Shown one piece after another: positions 24,601 to 34,714 of a stretch of 64,000 nt of DNA. The notes under the pieces are model-generated. The model saw only the letters and a program-made list of their open reading frames with translations, did not search any database and was not told where the DNA came from. The DNA comes from Hyaloscypha bicolor E (taxonomy: Eukaryota > Ascomycota > Leotiomycetes > Helotiales > Hyaloscyphaceae): positions 3,063,363 to 3,127,362 of the forward strand of contig NW_020194685.1 of assembly GCF_002865645.1 (NCBI RefSeq), given 5' to 3'. Each line of letters opens with the position of its first letter. The stretch's first letter is position 1. Both the position numbers and the translations under genes were made by a program.

Positions 24601-25792
24601 CCTTGCTGGCCGCAAGTCGAACAGGAGTCGATGGGTCTGCAAGAGAATCCAACAGGTGATCAATTGTAGCTTCGATGGCCAGGTCGGGATCCGGAATGCT
24701 ATCAGGGTTTTCAATGATAAGAACAGTAATGGTACGGAGCACCTTGAGCATCGTCTTTCGCGCGACCGCCGACGATCTAATAGTTTTGAAGACAGGCTCT
24801 TCGCCGGAAGATATATTTTGAATGCATCTGGAAATCTTCTCCAGATAAGGATTCATGTCTGTTGTACTCTGAGACGAAACAAGAATGCCTGCAAGGAATG
24901 AAAGAATGCCAATGTAGTAATAGGTTGAATGGCCTGATTGTGAAGAAATGAGAGAGCAAAAAGCCCATTGCACCAACGCTTTCAAGATGCCGAGTTCTTG
25001 CATGTCTTTTCGCATGGCAACGCGGACAAGAAGGATCTTGGCAGCATCTCTCTCCTTACCCGACGACGAGAGATACCGAAGAGCCATTGCAATGACGCGG
25101 ATTGTAAGTCCAGGGGTATTTCGAGGCCATGGCAGTCCAGGAATCATCGGTTCAACAATATCATCGGTGTCTTCCGATGAAATGGACGCCAGGTCAAACG
25201 GAGCCAGCAGCAACTGGGAGAGCCATAGAAGGACAATATATCTCTCTTTCCATTCCCACGAATCCGCAGTCTCCAGGTTGGCAGACTGTCCATGCTCCTG
25301 CTCACTGCCTTTCTCGATTGCAGATAGCAGTAGTTCGAGATGCCTTGTCTCGGTGCTGAAGAATCTGACAATTACCTTCTCTCCTCTGACCTTGCAGAAT
25401 GTGTACAGAAGCCTGCATATTGCTCTCGAGAGTGGTATCAGCAGCTGGGTATTTGTCTCTGGGAGTTTCGAGGGTGGGGATCGGAGGTATGCGAGGAGGG
25501 CGTCCGCGAGGGCAGGGACGAATTTGTCGAGGTGGGGGTCGAGAAGTTGAGGATCTTCTTGGAACGGCTCGAGCTGATACCGATTGTTAGCAGATGTGCC
25601 ACATGAGGGGGGGATTCAAACCAAGTTGACCAGCCTGTCGGTATCCCGTATGCGCACTCGTCGCCTGGTGGCTGATCTGCCCGACTTGGTTGCTTTCCAC
25701 AGGAACGGTCCCAATGACTTCGAAAGATCTGCGATGAGGTCCGCCGCCTTTCTCTGCAGCTTCACATCCTGCTCGTCCTCGGGTGCGTCCAT
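21689..25792 (-). CDS. Tubulin-folding cofactor D
   Basis: A beta-tubulin chaperone that acts with cofactors A, B, C and E in assembling the alpha/beta-tubulin dimer (Alp1 in fission yeast, Cin1 in budding yeast). Four exons: 25792-25622, 25573-23126, 23008-21861 and 21788-21689. Introns are 48, 117 and 72 nt, GT-AG, with phases in agreement, giving 1288 aa, close to the family's usual length. It is all-helical, HEAT-like throughout. Recognised segments are WKERYIVLLWLSQLLLAPFDL, NVRDASCFGIWAMARRYTT, RRGSSAALQELIGRHP and a C-terminal FVLKGVGKGVNWAKAGKADE tail. There is no signal or membrane segment, so it is cytosolic. The ATG at 25792 (AAGATGG) begins MDAPEDEQDVKLQ and is the first in a compact first exon. 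The gene is intact and presumably essential or nearly so. Confidence 0.94.
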
Positions 25793-26831
25793 CTTGAACT
25801 GTTTCGCCCGCAGTGTTGGCGTCCTAGGAGGTCATCGTCGAGCTGTAGTGCTGATGTCCCGCGTGAGTGTAGTACAGTACAATCCACGAGCCAGGCTGGT
25901 GGTACCTCCAAGGACGTCGCGTGTTCGAGGTAGGTTTCCACGCGTCAGCACTCTAAGTTTAGGCTGTGGCTGTCCCCGCGCTCGCCAATCATCGCCTCCG
26001 CGAGCAAAGTCTGGCCAAAAAAGCGGCACTGGATTTTGAATGTCCCGAGTTCAGTTAAGTTAACTTGGGACGGTACAGACACTTCCGGTTAAGAAAGCTC
26101 CCTCGGTCTATGGTCTATTTCAAGCCCATTCGCTCGGATTGTCTACGAGGTTTTGGAATATCCAATATCCCCCTCCGCCCCAACGTCCAAACTGAGCGCG
26201 GACAATGGTGTCCGGTGCCGCTTTTGCGATGCACAGCGGCCTCCGCCTCCGCCACCGCCACCGCCACGATCAGCCTGCAAGGAACGACGGACGGAACGTT
26301 GCACTTGCACTTCCCCCGCTGAACGCGTTCATGCCATGTGCGCTGCGCTGCGTTGCGCTGTCAGGCGGCCCCCAAATTGCAAAAGCTTAAACTTTATGCT
26401 TATTTGAAGGCGTGCAACAAAACCGCGACGGAATGCAATACATCCGAGGTATATCTGCACATATCTGCACATATCCGCACATATCACGCTACATCTGCAA
26501 TGTACTGTACCGTGCCAGGAACATCGAGGGGACTTCGAGTATTCCCACCACCACGCCACATGCGCCATCAACCCCGTGTCTAGTCGGTGACATTTCCCGC
26601 GGTTATAAATCGCTCCGTCTCCACCTCCGCCGAGGTGGTGTTGTCATTGACTGATTCCTTGCACAAATGCCCTCTTTATCGCCGATGCTCCGCGCGGACG
26701 TTCACATCGCCTTGAACAGGCCGCGGAGGTCTGGAGCAAGTCTCCTAGATATGATTCTACCCAATTCCCTCCAGACCTTATTTCCCCCTTGATCATTGTT
26801 CGCGTTCTACATCGGTCACCAAACCGGAACA
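25793..26831. promoter_or_regulatory. Divergent promoter region between TBCD and the SDR gene
   Basis: About 1 kb separates the two divergent start codons. It includes a (CCGCCA)-like run near 26230-26265 and three tandem 10-bp copies of TGCACATATC (the last CGCACATATC) at 26456-26485. A TATAAAT lies near 26604. No gene is supported. Confidence 0.45.
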
Positions 26832-27912
26832 ATGGGCAATACAATCAGCCAAGTATTCCCTCCCGAAGCCAAGTTCACCGAGAAGAATCTCCCCGACCAA
26901 ACCGGCAAGGTACATCTCCACTTCTCCCAGCTTTGCTCCAACTTATCCTCTAATAGCTACCAACAGGTATTCATCGTCACGGGCTCCTCCTCCGGTGTTG
27001 GCAAAGAGCTGGCGCAGATACTCTACTCCCACAACGCAAAAGTCTACTTCGCAGCCCGCTCAGCAGAGAAGACGGCCGCCACCATCGAATCCGTAAAGAC
27101 CGCTTTCCCGAACTCGAAAGGCCAAGCAGTCTACCTCCACCTCGACCTCGATGACCTGACCACCATCAAAGCCTCTGCCAACGAGTTCCTAAGCAAGGAA
27201 GACAAGCTCAACGTGCTGTGGAACAATGCCGGCGTGATGGTGCCCCCACAAGGTAGCAAGACGAAGCAGGGTTATGAACTGCAATTGGGGACGAACAACG
27301 TCGCGCCCTTCCTCTTCACGAAGCTATTGACGCCAATTCTGATCAAGACTGCGAAGTCGGAGCCCCCGGGAACGGTCAGGGTGGTTTGGACGAGCAGTAG
27401 TGCCGCCGAGGGCATCAGCCCGAAGAATGGAGTCGATATGAATAATCTCAATTACAAGGTCGACAAGTCTGCTTGGCACAAGTATGGTATTAGCAAGGCG
27501 GGCAATGTTTTTCATTCGAAGGAGTTTGCGAAGAGGTATGCTGGGGATGGGTTGATCTCTGTGGTATGTGGTCCCTCTCCGGCCCACAATCTACGACTAG
27601 TGCTGACAGCGACAGTCTCTCAACCCCGGGAACCTCAAGACTCCCCTCCAACGCAATGTACCTGGTTGGCAGATGACGATGATCAACACCATGTTACATA
27701 CTCCCATCCATGGTGCATACACAGAGTTGTTCGCGGGTTTGTCGCCGGACGTTACGCCCGATCATAATGGAGCTTGGATCATACCATGGGGACGCATAGC
27801 TCCTATCCGAAAGGACCTTGAAGCTGCAGGCAAGTCAGAGAAGGAAGGTGGCACGGGCATCGCAACCGAGTTCTGGGAGTGGAGCGAGGAGCAAGTTAAA
27901 GCCTATCTTTGA
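26832..27912 (+). CDS. Short-chain dehydrogenase/reductase (classical SDR)
   Basis: An NAD(P)(H)-dependent oxidoreductase of unknown substrate. Three exons, 26832-26909, 26967-27563 and 27616-27912, give 323 aa. The first intron (57 nt, GTACAT...CAACAG) is a multiple of three without stops. Reading through it gives a plausible but longer protein. Splicing joins PDQTGK to VFIVTGSSSGVGKE, the expected Rossmann start. Motifs are TGSSSGVG (cofactor), LWNNAGVM, a Ser in VWTSSSAAEG, and YGISK (catalytic Tyr and Lys). The N-terminus MGNTISQVFPPEAKFTEKNL and C-terminal TEFWEWSEEQVKAYL are typical of a common fungal SDR group. Upstream frame to 26796 lacks an ATG, so I start at 26832. No membrane segment is seen. 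Confidence 0.93.
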
Positions 27913-28768
27913 GCTATTGACCTTGGTATTGAGGTTTGAAGGGATTTTATGGGCTAGCTATGGTTGCCACTGAGCGCTCTTGGATATTTGGCTGTTCATA
28001 GGTTTGGGGCTTTGCTGGGATGCGCGTTTTGTGTCCTTGTATTTACGTTTTGCGATGAAAAATCCTTTTAAGACCCCTCTGTTTCGCCCTCAGATTCCAC
28101 CTAGCACCTTGGATTAGCTTCGTCTTCTGTTCTCATCTCATTTCGTTCCTTAAAATCATGCTCTTAAAGTCTCCACTCGGGTTAAGCAAAGTGCTTGACC
28201 GAGGCGAGTAAGCTATCTACCTTATGAGGTTCGCACGTGACTAGTGGTTCTGCCTTGCCTATTCTGGTGATTGTTAGGATGTTGTGATGTTTCCTACTTC
28301 TTAAACATTGGGCAGCAGGAATTCAAGCCCTCGGTTCCAAGTGCCACCTGCACCATCCTGGTCAAGCTCTCGTGGGCTGCTGCTTCCATGAGGCTGCAAG
28401 AGCCAGATGGCACCAATCCAATCGCCTGACATGCCTCACCGGCGCCCTCGCTTCCTGCCTTCAAGACACAAACCTGCGCCCTCGCAAATTTTGCACTCAT
28501 CCTCGCGGCTGCAAGAGCCAGGTCACACCCGGTGCACCTTTCCAGCGCCCTCGGCTCTTGTTTATTCGACGGAGTCTCATCAATTTCGGCGCCTTCGGTT
28601 CCTATCCTGCAACAAACAAATCCGTGAGGCCCCCTTCTTTCCCATTTCCTCACACTCTTTCGCAACTTCACTCTTCTTCACAACTCCACGGATCGCAAAA
28701 GCTCAGCGACTACGACATCCAATCTCGCATTCAAAACAAGTTCCACTATTCAGTATCCAAATTTCAAG
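27913..28768. other. Intergenic region upstream of the six-finger C2H2 gene
   Basis: Frames on both strands here overlap one another and run into the coding exon in the wrong frame. I see no family signature. The C-rich stretch 28640-28768 is the likely promoter and 5' leader of the next gene. Confidence 0.4.
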
Positions 28769-30092
28769 ATGCCTTTCGACTGGGAATCCACCCTCCAGGC
28801 CTCTCAGGGAGACGAATTCTTCGATTTCGCCGCTGCCAGTGGAGAATCCTCCGAGACTGGACCCTCCAGCGCGGCTCAAACCTGGGCGACGAGCAGCTCC
28901 CCATTCAACGAGGAGCTGCACAATTTCCCAACGCCAGACAACAATCACGGAGCTCCCTCGTACTCTTCATCCCAGCCATATGACAATCTCGCTGGCGATA
29001 CTACCGCATGGGCCGAAATGATACCAGCTCCACACCAGCACCAGCCTGTCAACATGGCCGCAGCCACATTCAATCTACCAGAAGAATCCAACGTCTGGGC
29101 TCATGACTCCAGCATTTCCACGACCAAGGCCTTCCAACTCCATTCGAGCGCACCGACAGAGACCCAAGATCACCTTCACTGTGACCCTCTCACGCAGACC
29201 GTTTTGGGCTCTGCCCAGTGGCGCATGGACAACCAGCAGCTCCAAGACAGCACCATGATGGACTGGGCGTTGCCTTCAGAAGGCAACCAATCTGAGTGAG
29301 TTTTTTTTTTTTAGCACCACGCTAAGCGGGCGCAGGTTGATGCAACCTCAGCACACATCCCACCCACGACGAATGATTCGTTGCCCCTGGCCGAGCTGCG
29401 TCATCAACTCTTCTTTTCAAACCGAGGCTGAGGCCAGTGGTCATTTGGACACCCATCAAAATGCAATGCTGGAGTCTTGGAATGGTCCAACCAAATGTAG
29501 CTGGCCCAACTGTTCCTCAACACTTTTCAAGGAGAAACACCTCCTCAATAGGCACCTCAGAAACATCCACATCACTCCTCTCCGTTGCTCCGTTGTCGGA
29601 TGCTCTCGCCTCCAGCCGTTTGGCAAGGAATCCGACCTCAAGCGCCATGTCAAAGAAATCCACGAAAACTTGCGCATCCTTTGCCCTGTTGAGTCTTGCG
29701 AATCAAACTCCATTGGGTTCGCGAGGAAGTACAATCTCGACAAGCATATGAGAGAGGAGCATGTCAATGTCAGGTGCACGCTGAATCACTGCGGCGCATC
29801 AATTCTTGATGGAGAACAGGAGTCACATATCAAGGATGCTCATGGTGACTACGAATGCGCTCTCTCGGCTTGTGGAGATGGTTTGCCCTCCCGTTTCACG
29901 ATGGAAGCAGCACGACTTCATCTTATCAGCGTGCATAAGATGGATAAAAACACCGCTTACAGTCCATTTAATCCCTACTACAGCCTCCGGAAGAATCACA
30001 TTATTGATCGAAAGGCTTTTGTGCGTTTTTATTTGATAAAGAAGTTCGAAGACTGTCAAGCTTGCTTGGACTCCCTCCCTGGAGCAAATTAA
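28769..30092 (+). CDS. Six-finger C2H2 zinc-finger protein
   Basis: Two exons, 28769-29295 and 29336-30092, split by a 40-nt intron (GTGAGT with a T-tract, acceptor CGCAG), give 427 aa. The ATG has A at -3 (TCAAGATG). Residues 1-175 are acidic and Ser/Gln/Pro-rich without structure, as in an activation region. The second half has six consecutive fingers: CPWPSC...HLDTH, CSWPNC...HLRNIH, CSVVGC...HVKEIH, CPVESC...HMREEH, CTLNHC...HIKDAH and CALSAC...HLISVH. The pattern is that of a nuclear DNA-binding protein. Several spacings are irregular, so some fingers may not bind DNA. Target genes are unknown. The next gene converges from the right. Confidence 0.9.
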
Positions 30093-30579
30093 ACTTCCAA
30101 GAATACAACTTCTTCTCGTTCGACCGTAGATTTTGATCATGGGGGTGTTGTCTTGGCCTCTATTCTTCCAACTTGAACTCTTCCCAGGTGAGAGTTGGGC
30201 AGGCGATGTTATCGAGGAGTCTTAGGATTGGCGAGAGCTGGAAGGACGTTCTTTCGAAGTGGCACTGGATTTTTCTTTCGTTTGGCTTGAGTGATTTGCG
30301 ACTAGACGCTTGACAGGGATATTGATCCAGGATTGGACTTGTGAAGGGCAAAGGACATTCTTCAAAGCTGCAATAGATATTCATACAGAAAATTGTTTTG
30401 TCATGCTCGACTTCTGCTTCAAAAACACTTGTGAACTCCTATCTATTTATTTCACTGATGCTCCCCACATACGCACACAGCCCGCCATCGAATCAGTGCC
30501 TGTTCATCATAGTCCCTCCCCCAACCGCAGCTCCTCGTAAAGCCTGCACGAAACCGGTTAGATATGGATCGCCTTCGAA
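30093..30579. other. Intergenic 3' region between convergent genes
   Basis: 487 bp between two convergent stop codons. Short frames only. I see nothing in it. Confidence 0.5.
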
Positions 30580-32202
30580 TTACTCTTGCCTCCACTTGAA
30601 CATATACGCCATCAAAAGGCTATTCAACACAGCGATAATCCAGCAAGCGAACCCAAACGCTCCCTGAAAATCATGCTCGAACAAGCTCCACAGCCCCGCC
30701 GCCATTCCACTCAAGAGCACGACAACAAAATTCGCCTTGAACAACGCTGCAAAATCCGGGCCTTCGTCAATATGAATGCCCCAGCCAAAGCTCGCCGGAG
30801 CCGCCGATTTGAGAAGGCTCGTCTCGAGCTTGCGAGGAAATCGCAGCATCCAGAACAGTGTGCCAGGCCCCTCGCTGCACTGAAGGTAGTGCAGAAACAG
30901 ATCTTCCGCGATGGGCGGATCTCCATCTAGAGGACACGGGTCGTAGATCCAGTTCTTCGCGTCGACTTCGCTCTTTGGGGGCAGGGCTAAGGGCTTTTGT
31001 AGAATCCCTACGCGGTGGCGATTCTCAAGTGAGAACTATGCAGTGTTACTGTATTAGCGCTCGCCTCGATGTGGAATACTTTGACTTACGCGGGCAAAAG
31101 ATATAGCTGCGGGTTTCAACAACCAAAACCTGGAACGGAATCCCCGCAGCCGGAGGTACTGTTTTCTGAGGGTCTGGAAGAGTGTACCGTCCGTCGAAAT
31201 ATTTGCCGTGTCGATCTCTGCCAAACTTTTCAGGTGGGGTCCAGTGTTGACGCACAATTCCAAGAATGAGAGATCGAGGCCGTTGTTAGCAGCCATAGGA
31301 GGCGTCTGCGAGGTGCAAGCAGGCGTGGGATTGCTTAGGCCATGAGCAATCTGCCTCGAACTATTGGAAACATTTGGGTGTTGAAGGTGTGCAGTTGGTG
31401 TAGAAGCCAGAATAGTCGTCGATGGGCGCGATGTGCTACTTTGTGAATTTCCGCCCGGTGTGCACTTCAGTATGCCGGAATATTTGTTCAGAACGTCTTG
31501 GGATTTGGTGTTGAAGTCCGCATACAGATCATGTCCACAAGCCTGTCAATAGTCAAAACTGCCCCTACTTAGCTAGCAATTCTCTGAACTTACACATGTC
31601 CATTCAATCCGCGAGTGATCTTTAGCTATTGGCTTTCTCCTCAACCTTGCCCACCAATTCCGAAGTGAAAGTAATTTGCGTGACGTGAATTGTGTACTCG
31701 TAGCAATCCACGGTCTCATTGATAACACAGCTTCCTCAAGCCACCCATGTTTGGGCTCCCAACTTTCCAGATGAACCTCTTCCTTAGGGAGCCTCGGTAG
31801 CTGCACGTGGTATTTAGTTGATTCTTGGGGGCAATCTATCTTGCTTATTTTTTCTAAGGAGTATTGTTCCTTTGATGTCTCTTGTAAGCCTAGTTCCGGC
31901 AGTGTACTAGGGTCGCATTCTTGCAGACTCCATGACCTCCCATTCAGAGGCATATTAAATGCCGAATTCCATGCAAATTCCGAAGCACGAATCGATGACG
32001 ATCCAAATTGAGGGTAGTCTTCTTCTGGCTTCGGGGCTGGTATGCCGTATTCTTCTGTGACACAATTTTCCACCCTCACTTCGGCTTCATCGTGCCCATT
32101 GTCCAATCCGACGGGTAGGGATTCGTCAACTCCTAGAACGGTCGTTTTATTGGATGGCCTCACAAACTCAGTGAGTTGCTGTTTTAGCTCAGAGAACGCC
32201 AT
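30580..32202 (-). CDS. Fungal protein with Cys motif and C-terminal membrane tail; perhaps the 3' half of the upstream C2H2 gene
   Basis: Three exons on the minus strand: 32202-31594, 31542-31090 and 31035-30580. Introns are GTAAGT...ACAG (51 nt) and GTAAGT...TAG (54 nt). From the ATG at 32202 the product is 505 aa. It has an acidic N-terminal half, a SRIEWTCACGHDLYADF segment typical of a widespread fungal family, then LDLSFLELCVNTG...TLRKQYLRLRG, and an ASFGWGIHIDEGP motif before two hydrophobic helices (about 440-500) ending KWRQE. This C-terminus is common in fungal proteins of unknown function and implies a membrane location. The frame continues upstream past the ATG to an in-frame TAG at 32251-32253, beyond which lies the C2H2 gene. 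The two may be one gene. Confidence 0.75.
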
Positions 32203-32250
32203 CGAAGAAAGTAGGTATAGTTTGACCTTTTCCAAATTCCGAAGGTTTGG

Positions 32251-32253
32251 CTA
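32251..32253 (-). other. Single in-frame TAG between two adjoining reading frames
   Basis: On the minus strand the C2H2 frame ends GAT TCT GAT TAG and continues in the same frame CCA AAC CTT CGG into the downstream gene without another stop for over 220 codons. CAG to TAG is a RIP-type change. The TAG also coincides with a possible intron acceptor (GATTAG): a 57-nt GTTGAA...TTAG intron would remove it in frame, though that donor is poor. Confidence 0.85.
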
Positions 32254-34567
32254 ATCAGAATCGCTAAGATCGCTATCAATATCGCTTCCACACTCGCTTC
32301 CTTCAACTCGATCTTCTTCGCCATCTTCTTCTGCACATGGAATAAGCCCCAAAAACCTCTCGAGCGCAAGTTTTGACTGTTTCTGCTTTTGAAGCTCGTC
32401 CAAAGAAGCTGCACGCCCATCTTCAGCAAGCTCGAGACGCTTTCTGATGAGAATAATTACATACGCCCTGTAATTATGCACAAGGTGTATTGCGCTTTTT
32501 TCCAACTCGTTCCGTGCTTCCCTCCGGAGACTCAATGCAAATTTCTTGAGGATACGACCTAAATTCCGCTCAAAGCGTTCCGATCCGAAGTTCTTGTAGC
32601 CGTCCACAATTAACCCGGAAATCAAATCGTCCTTAACCAGCATTTCAGCCAGCTCATCTACGGCTCCTCCGGCCGCAGCGGGATTGACAGAAGACATTGT
32701 ATCTCTGGTGGCCCAACTTTGAACAGATGCGACGGAGCCGGTCTCCCACTTCGCAGAGTCGCCAATTCCTTGGCCATCACCTGGAATCGGTCTCTGAGCT
32801 CTTGATACCATGCTATAATACCCGCTGTCTTTTGAAAAGCATGTTTTGGTGTCTGTATCATCAACAGTTTCCTGTGGAGCGCTGGAAGTTTTTATATAGT
32901 TTCGTGAGTCTGAGTACCGTTCGTTGCTCCAAGCCATGGGAAGGTCAAGCAAATGCTCGTCTCGCATGCACGCATTTTCTAGCATTTCCCTCCATTTGCC
33001 ACTTGTGGCAAAATGGCTATTCTTCAAATGCTGCCCAAAGTGATCTCTTCTCCAGAACTTCTTGTCGTGATTGCACTCTCCAAACCGGTGAATTTCCTGT
33101 AGATGTCTTATCCGCACTTCCCAGTCTTCATCTGTTGCCATCGGCACTCCGAGTCCGGACCCAGAGCGTGGAAAATCCTCGCCACAATATCCACATGTGT
33201 CTGTCTCGTTTGACTTTTTAGGATAATTCTGAAATGCATCAGAGTAACCAGGAAGTGCTGAACATGACCAAGAATACCAGCGAAGATGGACGCCATTGAG
33301 ATGTGGTTCCACTTCATTTTCGTTCTTAAAACGGTTCTTACAGTAAGCACATTCGTACGGCTTTTCTTGTTCATGTGCGCTTGAATAATTTGTTAGCTAT
33401 GGCTGTGGAAATCTGATAGGAGGGTCATACTTCAGCTCTGCTTGAGTCTCGAACTCTTTAGGCTTTATTGGACAACACTGGCATAAGTAGTAGAAACGCG
33501 GAATGTTACGTCCGCCACAGCCATTTGAAGTGCTAGGGCTGTAATTCAAAATAGAATGCCTTGAAATGTCTGTCGATTCTCGGAAGGCTCGAGTGGTTGT
33601 CTCTCCAATGATGGTTGGTAACGATTTTTCAAGGAGGTTGAACCCGCAGGACTAGGATTGAAAGGGTCGAAAGCTGAAGGCTCAAATTTTGGCTCATTCT
33701 CTGGAGGGAGCCACGGCGAGTCGACAATAGCTGATAGTGGCGGCGGAGAAGAGGCTCGTCGTTTCTGACCAGCCACATTATCAAGAGGCTCAGTTAAGTC
33801 GTCGTTGTTTTGAAATGAAAGAGGACCTATCTCGGCCCACCAACTGAATGGATCCCTTGGGTATGGATTATCAGTTTCTGGCCTGAAAAAAGACGGACGC
33901 GAAAGGGGCGGAAAAGAAGATCTCGGCGGAGCGTAGTCCGGATCCCTCCCAGCACTCAGTTTCTCCAACACCGACTTATCATGTGCTTGCGCATTTGTTC
34001 GGAACCGTTCGTGGACTGAATTCTGGAAACCAATCCCAGCAGATGATGCTTCTTCGGATTTTGATCTGTTTAAACGCAACAGTCAATTCATGGTTCTAGA
34101 GTCTGAACTTGACAAGCGAGTGCCCCATCATTCTGAAGGGGAGGAGGTTGATTTATCAACCCGGAGCGTAGTAGTTGGCAAACTAACCTATCTGACGCAA
34201 TGCCTTTGGGGACCAAGCTCGTATAGCTCGCATTTAGTGGATGCAGGTTTGTTCCTATTTCCGGATCCGTGCTTGCCCCGGCATTGTCGTATTCGATGGT
34301 TGATGTAAATCTTCTTCGATGCGGTAATTCTGGCTGCTCGTCCAGGCGGCTCCTTCTACTTCCAAACCTCCAGTGGAGGCTTGATCCAGGTTGAAAAGCC
34401 CGTGTATTAAAGCTCGGCCCGCTGATCTCATTTGGTTCGCCCCATTCCCATGCAAGATCAGGAGAGGGGAGGGGAGGAGGCACATGGTCGGCGCTGCGGG
34501 CCGGGATGTCGGTTGGAGGGGGCAGTGGAGGGAGTATACAATCCGCTCTGCGGTCCGGGACATCCAT
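32251..34567 (-). CDS. Fungal C2H2-domain protein
   Basis: Four exons on the minus strand: 34567-34188, 34065-33623, 33569-33431 and 33379-32251. Phases agree and the product is 696 aa. The start MDVPDRRAD followed by Pro-rich LPPLPPP, and SPDLAWEWGE, recall the usual N-terminus of this fungal family. Fingers cluster at about 290-430: LCQCCPIKPKEFETQAELNAH, PYECAYCKNRFKNENEVEPH, TDTCGYCGEDFP, then HLQEIHRFGEC and RRDHFGQHLKNSHF. The rest is helical and acidic, ending SDIDSDLSDSD before TAG. The intron between exons 2 and 3 is the least certain (GTTACC donor, 53 nt; a GTTCAA donor 21 nt upstream also keeps phase). The stop at 32251 is followed in frame by the next gene, so the C-terminus may be a break rather than a natural end. 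Confidence 0.75.
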
Positions 34568-34714
34568 TGAGATGGAAGACAATGGGAAACAAAGCCGAAT
34601 TTGGGTCAAACTGGTCGGTGGGACCGGCCTCGTGTATATACAGTTAAGGTGCTGCACAGCCTTGCCCTTTGCTACCGAGGCCGATAGCGATGCTCCTGCC
34701 AAAACCCCGAAATG

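Noticed and set aside
26440..26490. CRISPR-like spaced repeats
   Set aside because: Only three contiguous 10-bp copies without spacers, and the genome is eukaryotic.
26796..26831. Longer start for the SDR
   Set aside because: The extension begins at a non-ATG codon. The ATG at 26832 gives the typical family N-terminus.
28372..29021. Two overlapping plus-strand frames of about 203 codons
   Set aside because: They overlap the first exon of the six-finger gene in other frames and lack any domain. The 28769 frame is the one that splices into the fingers.
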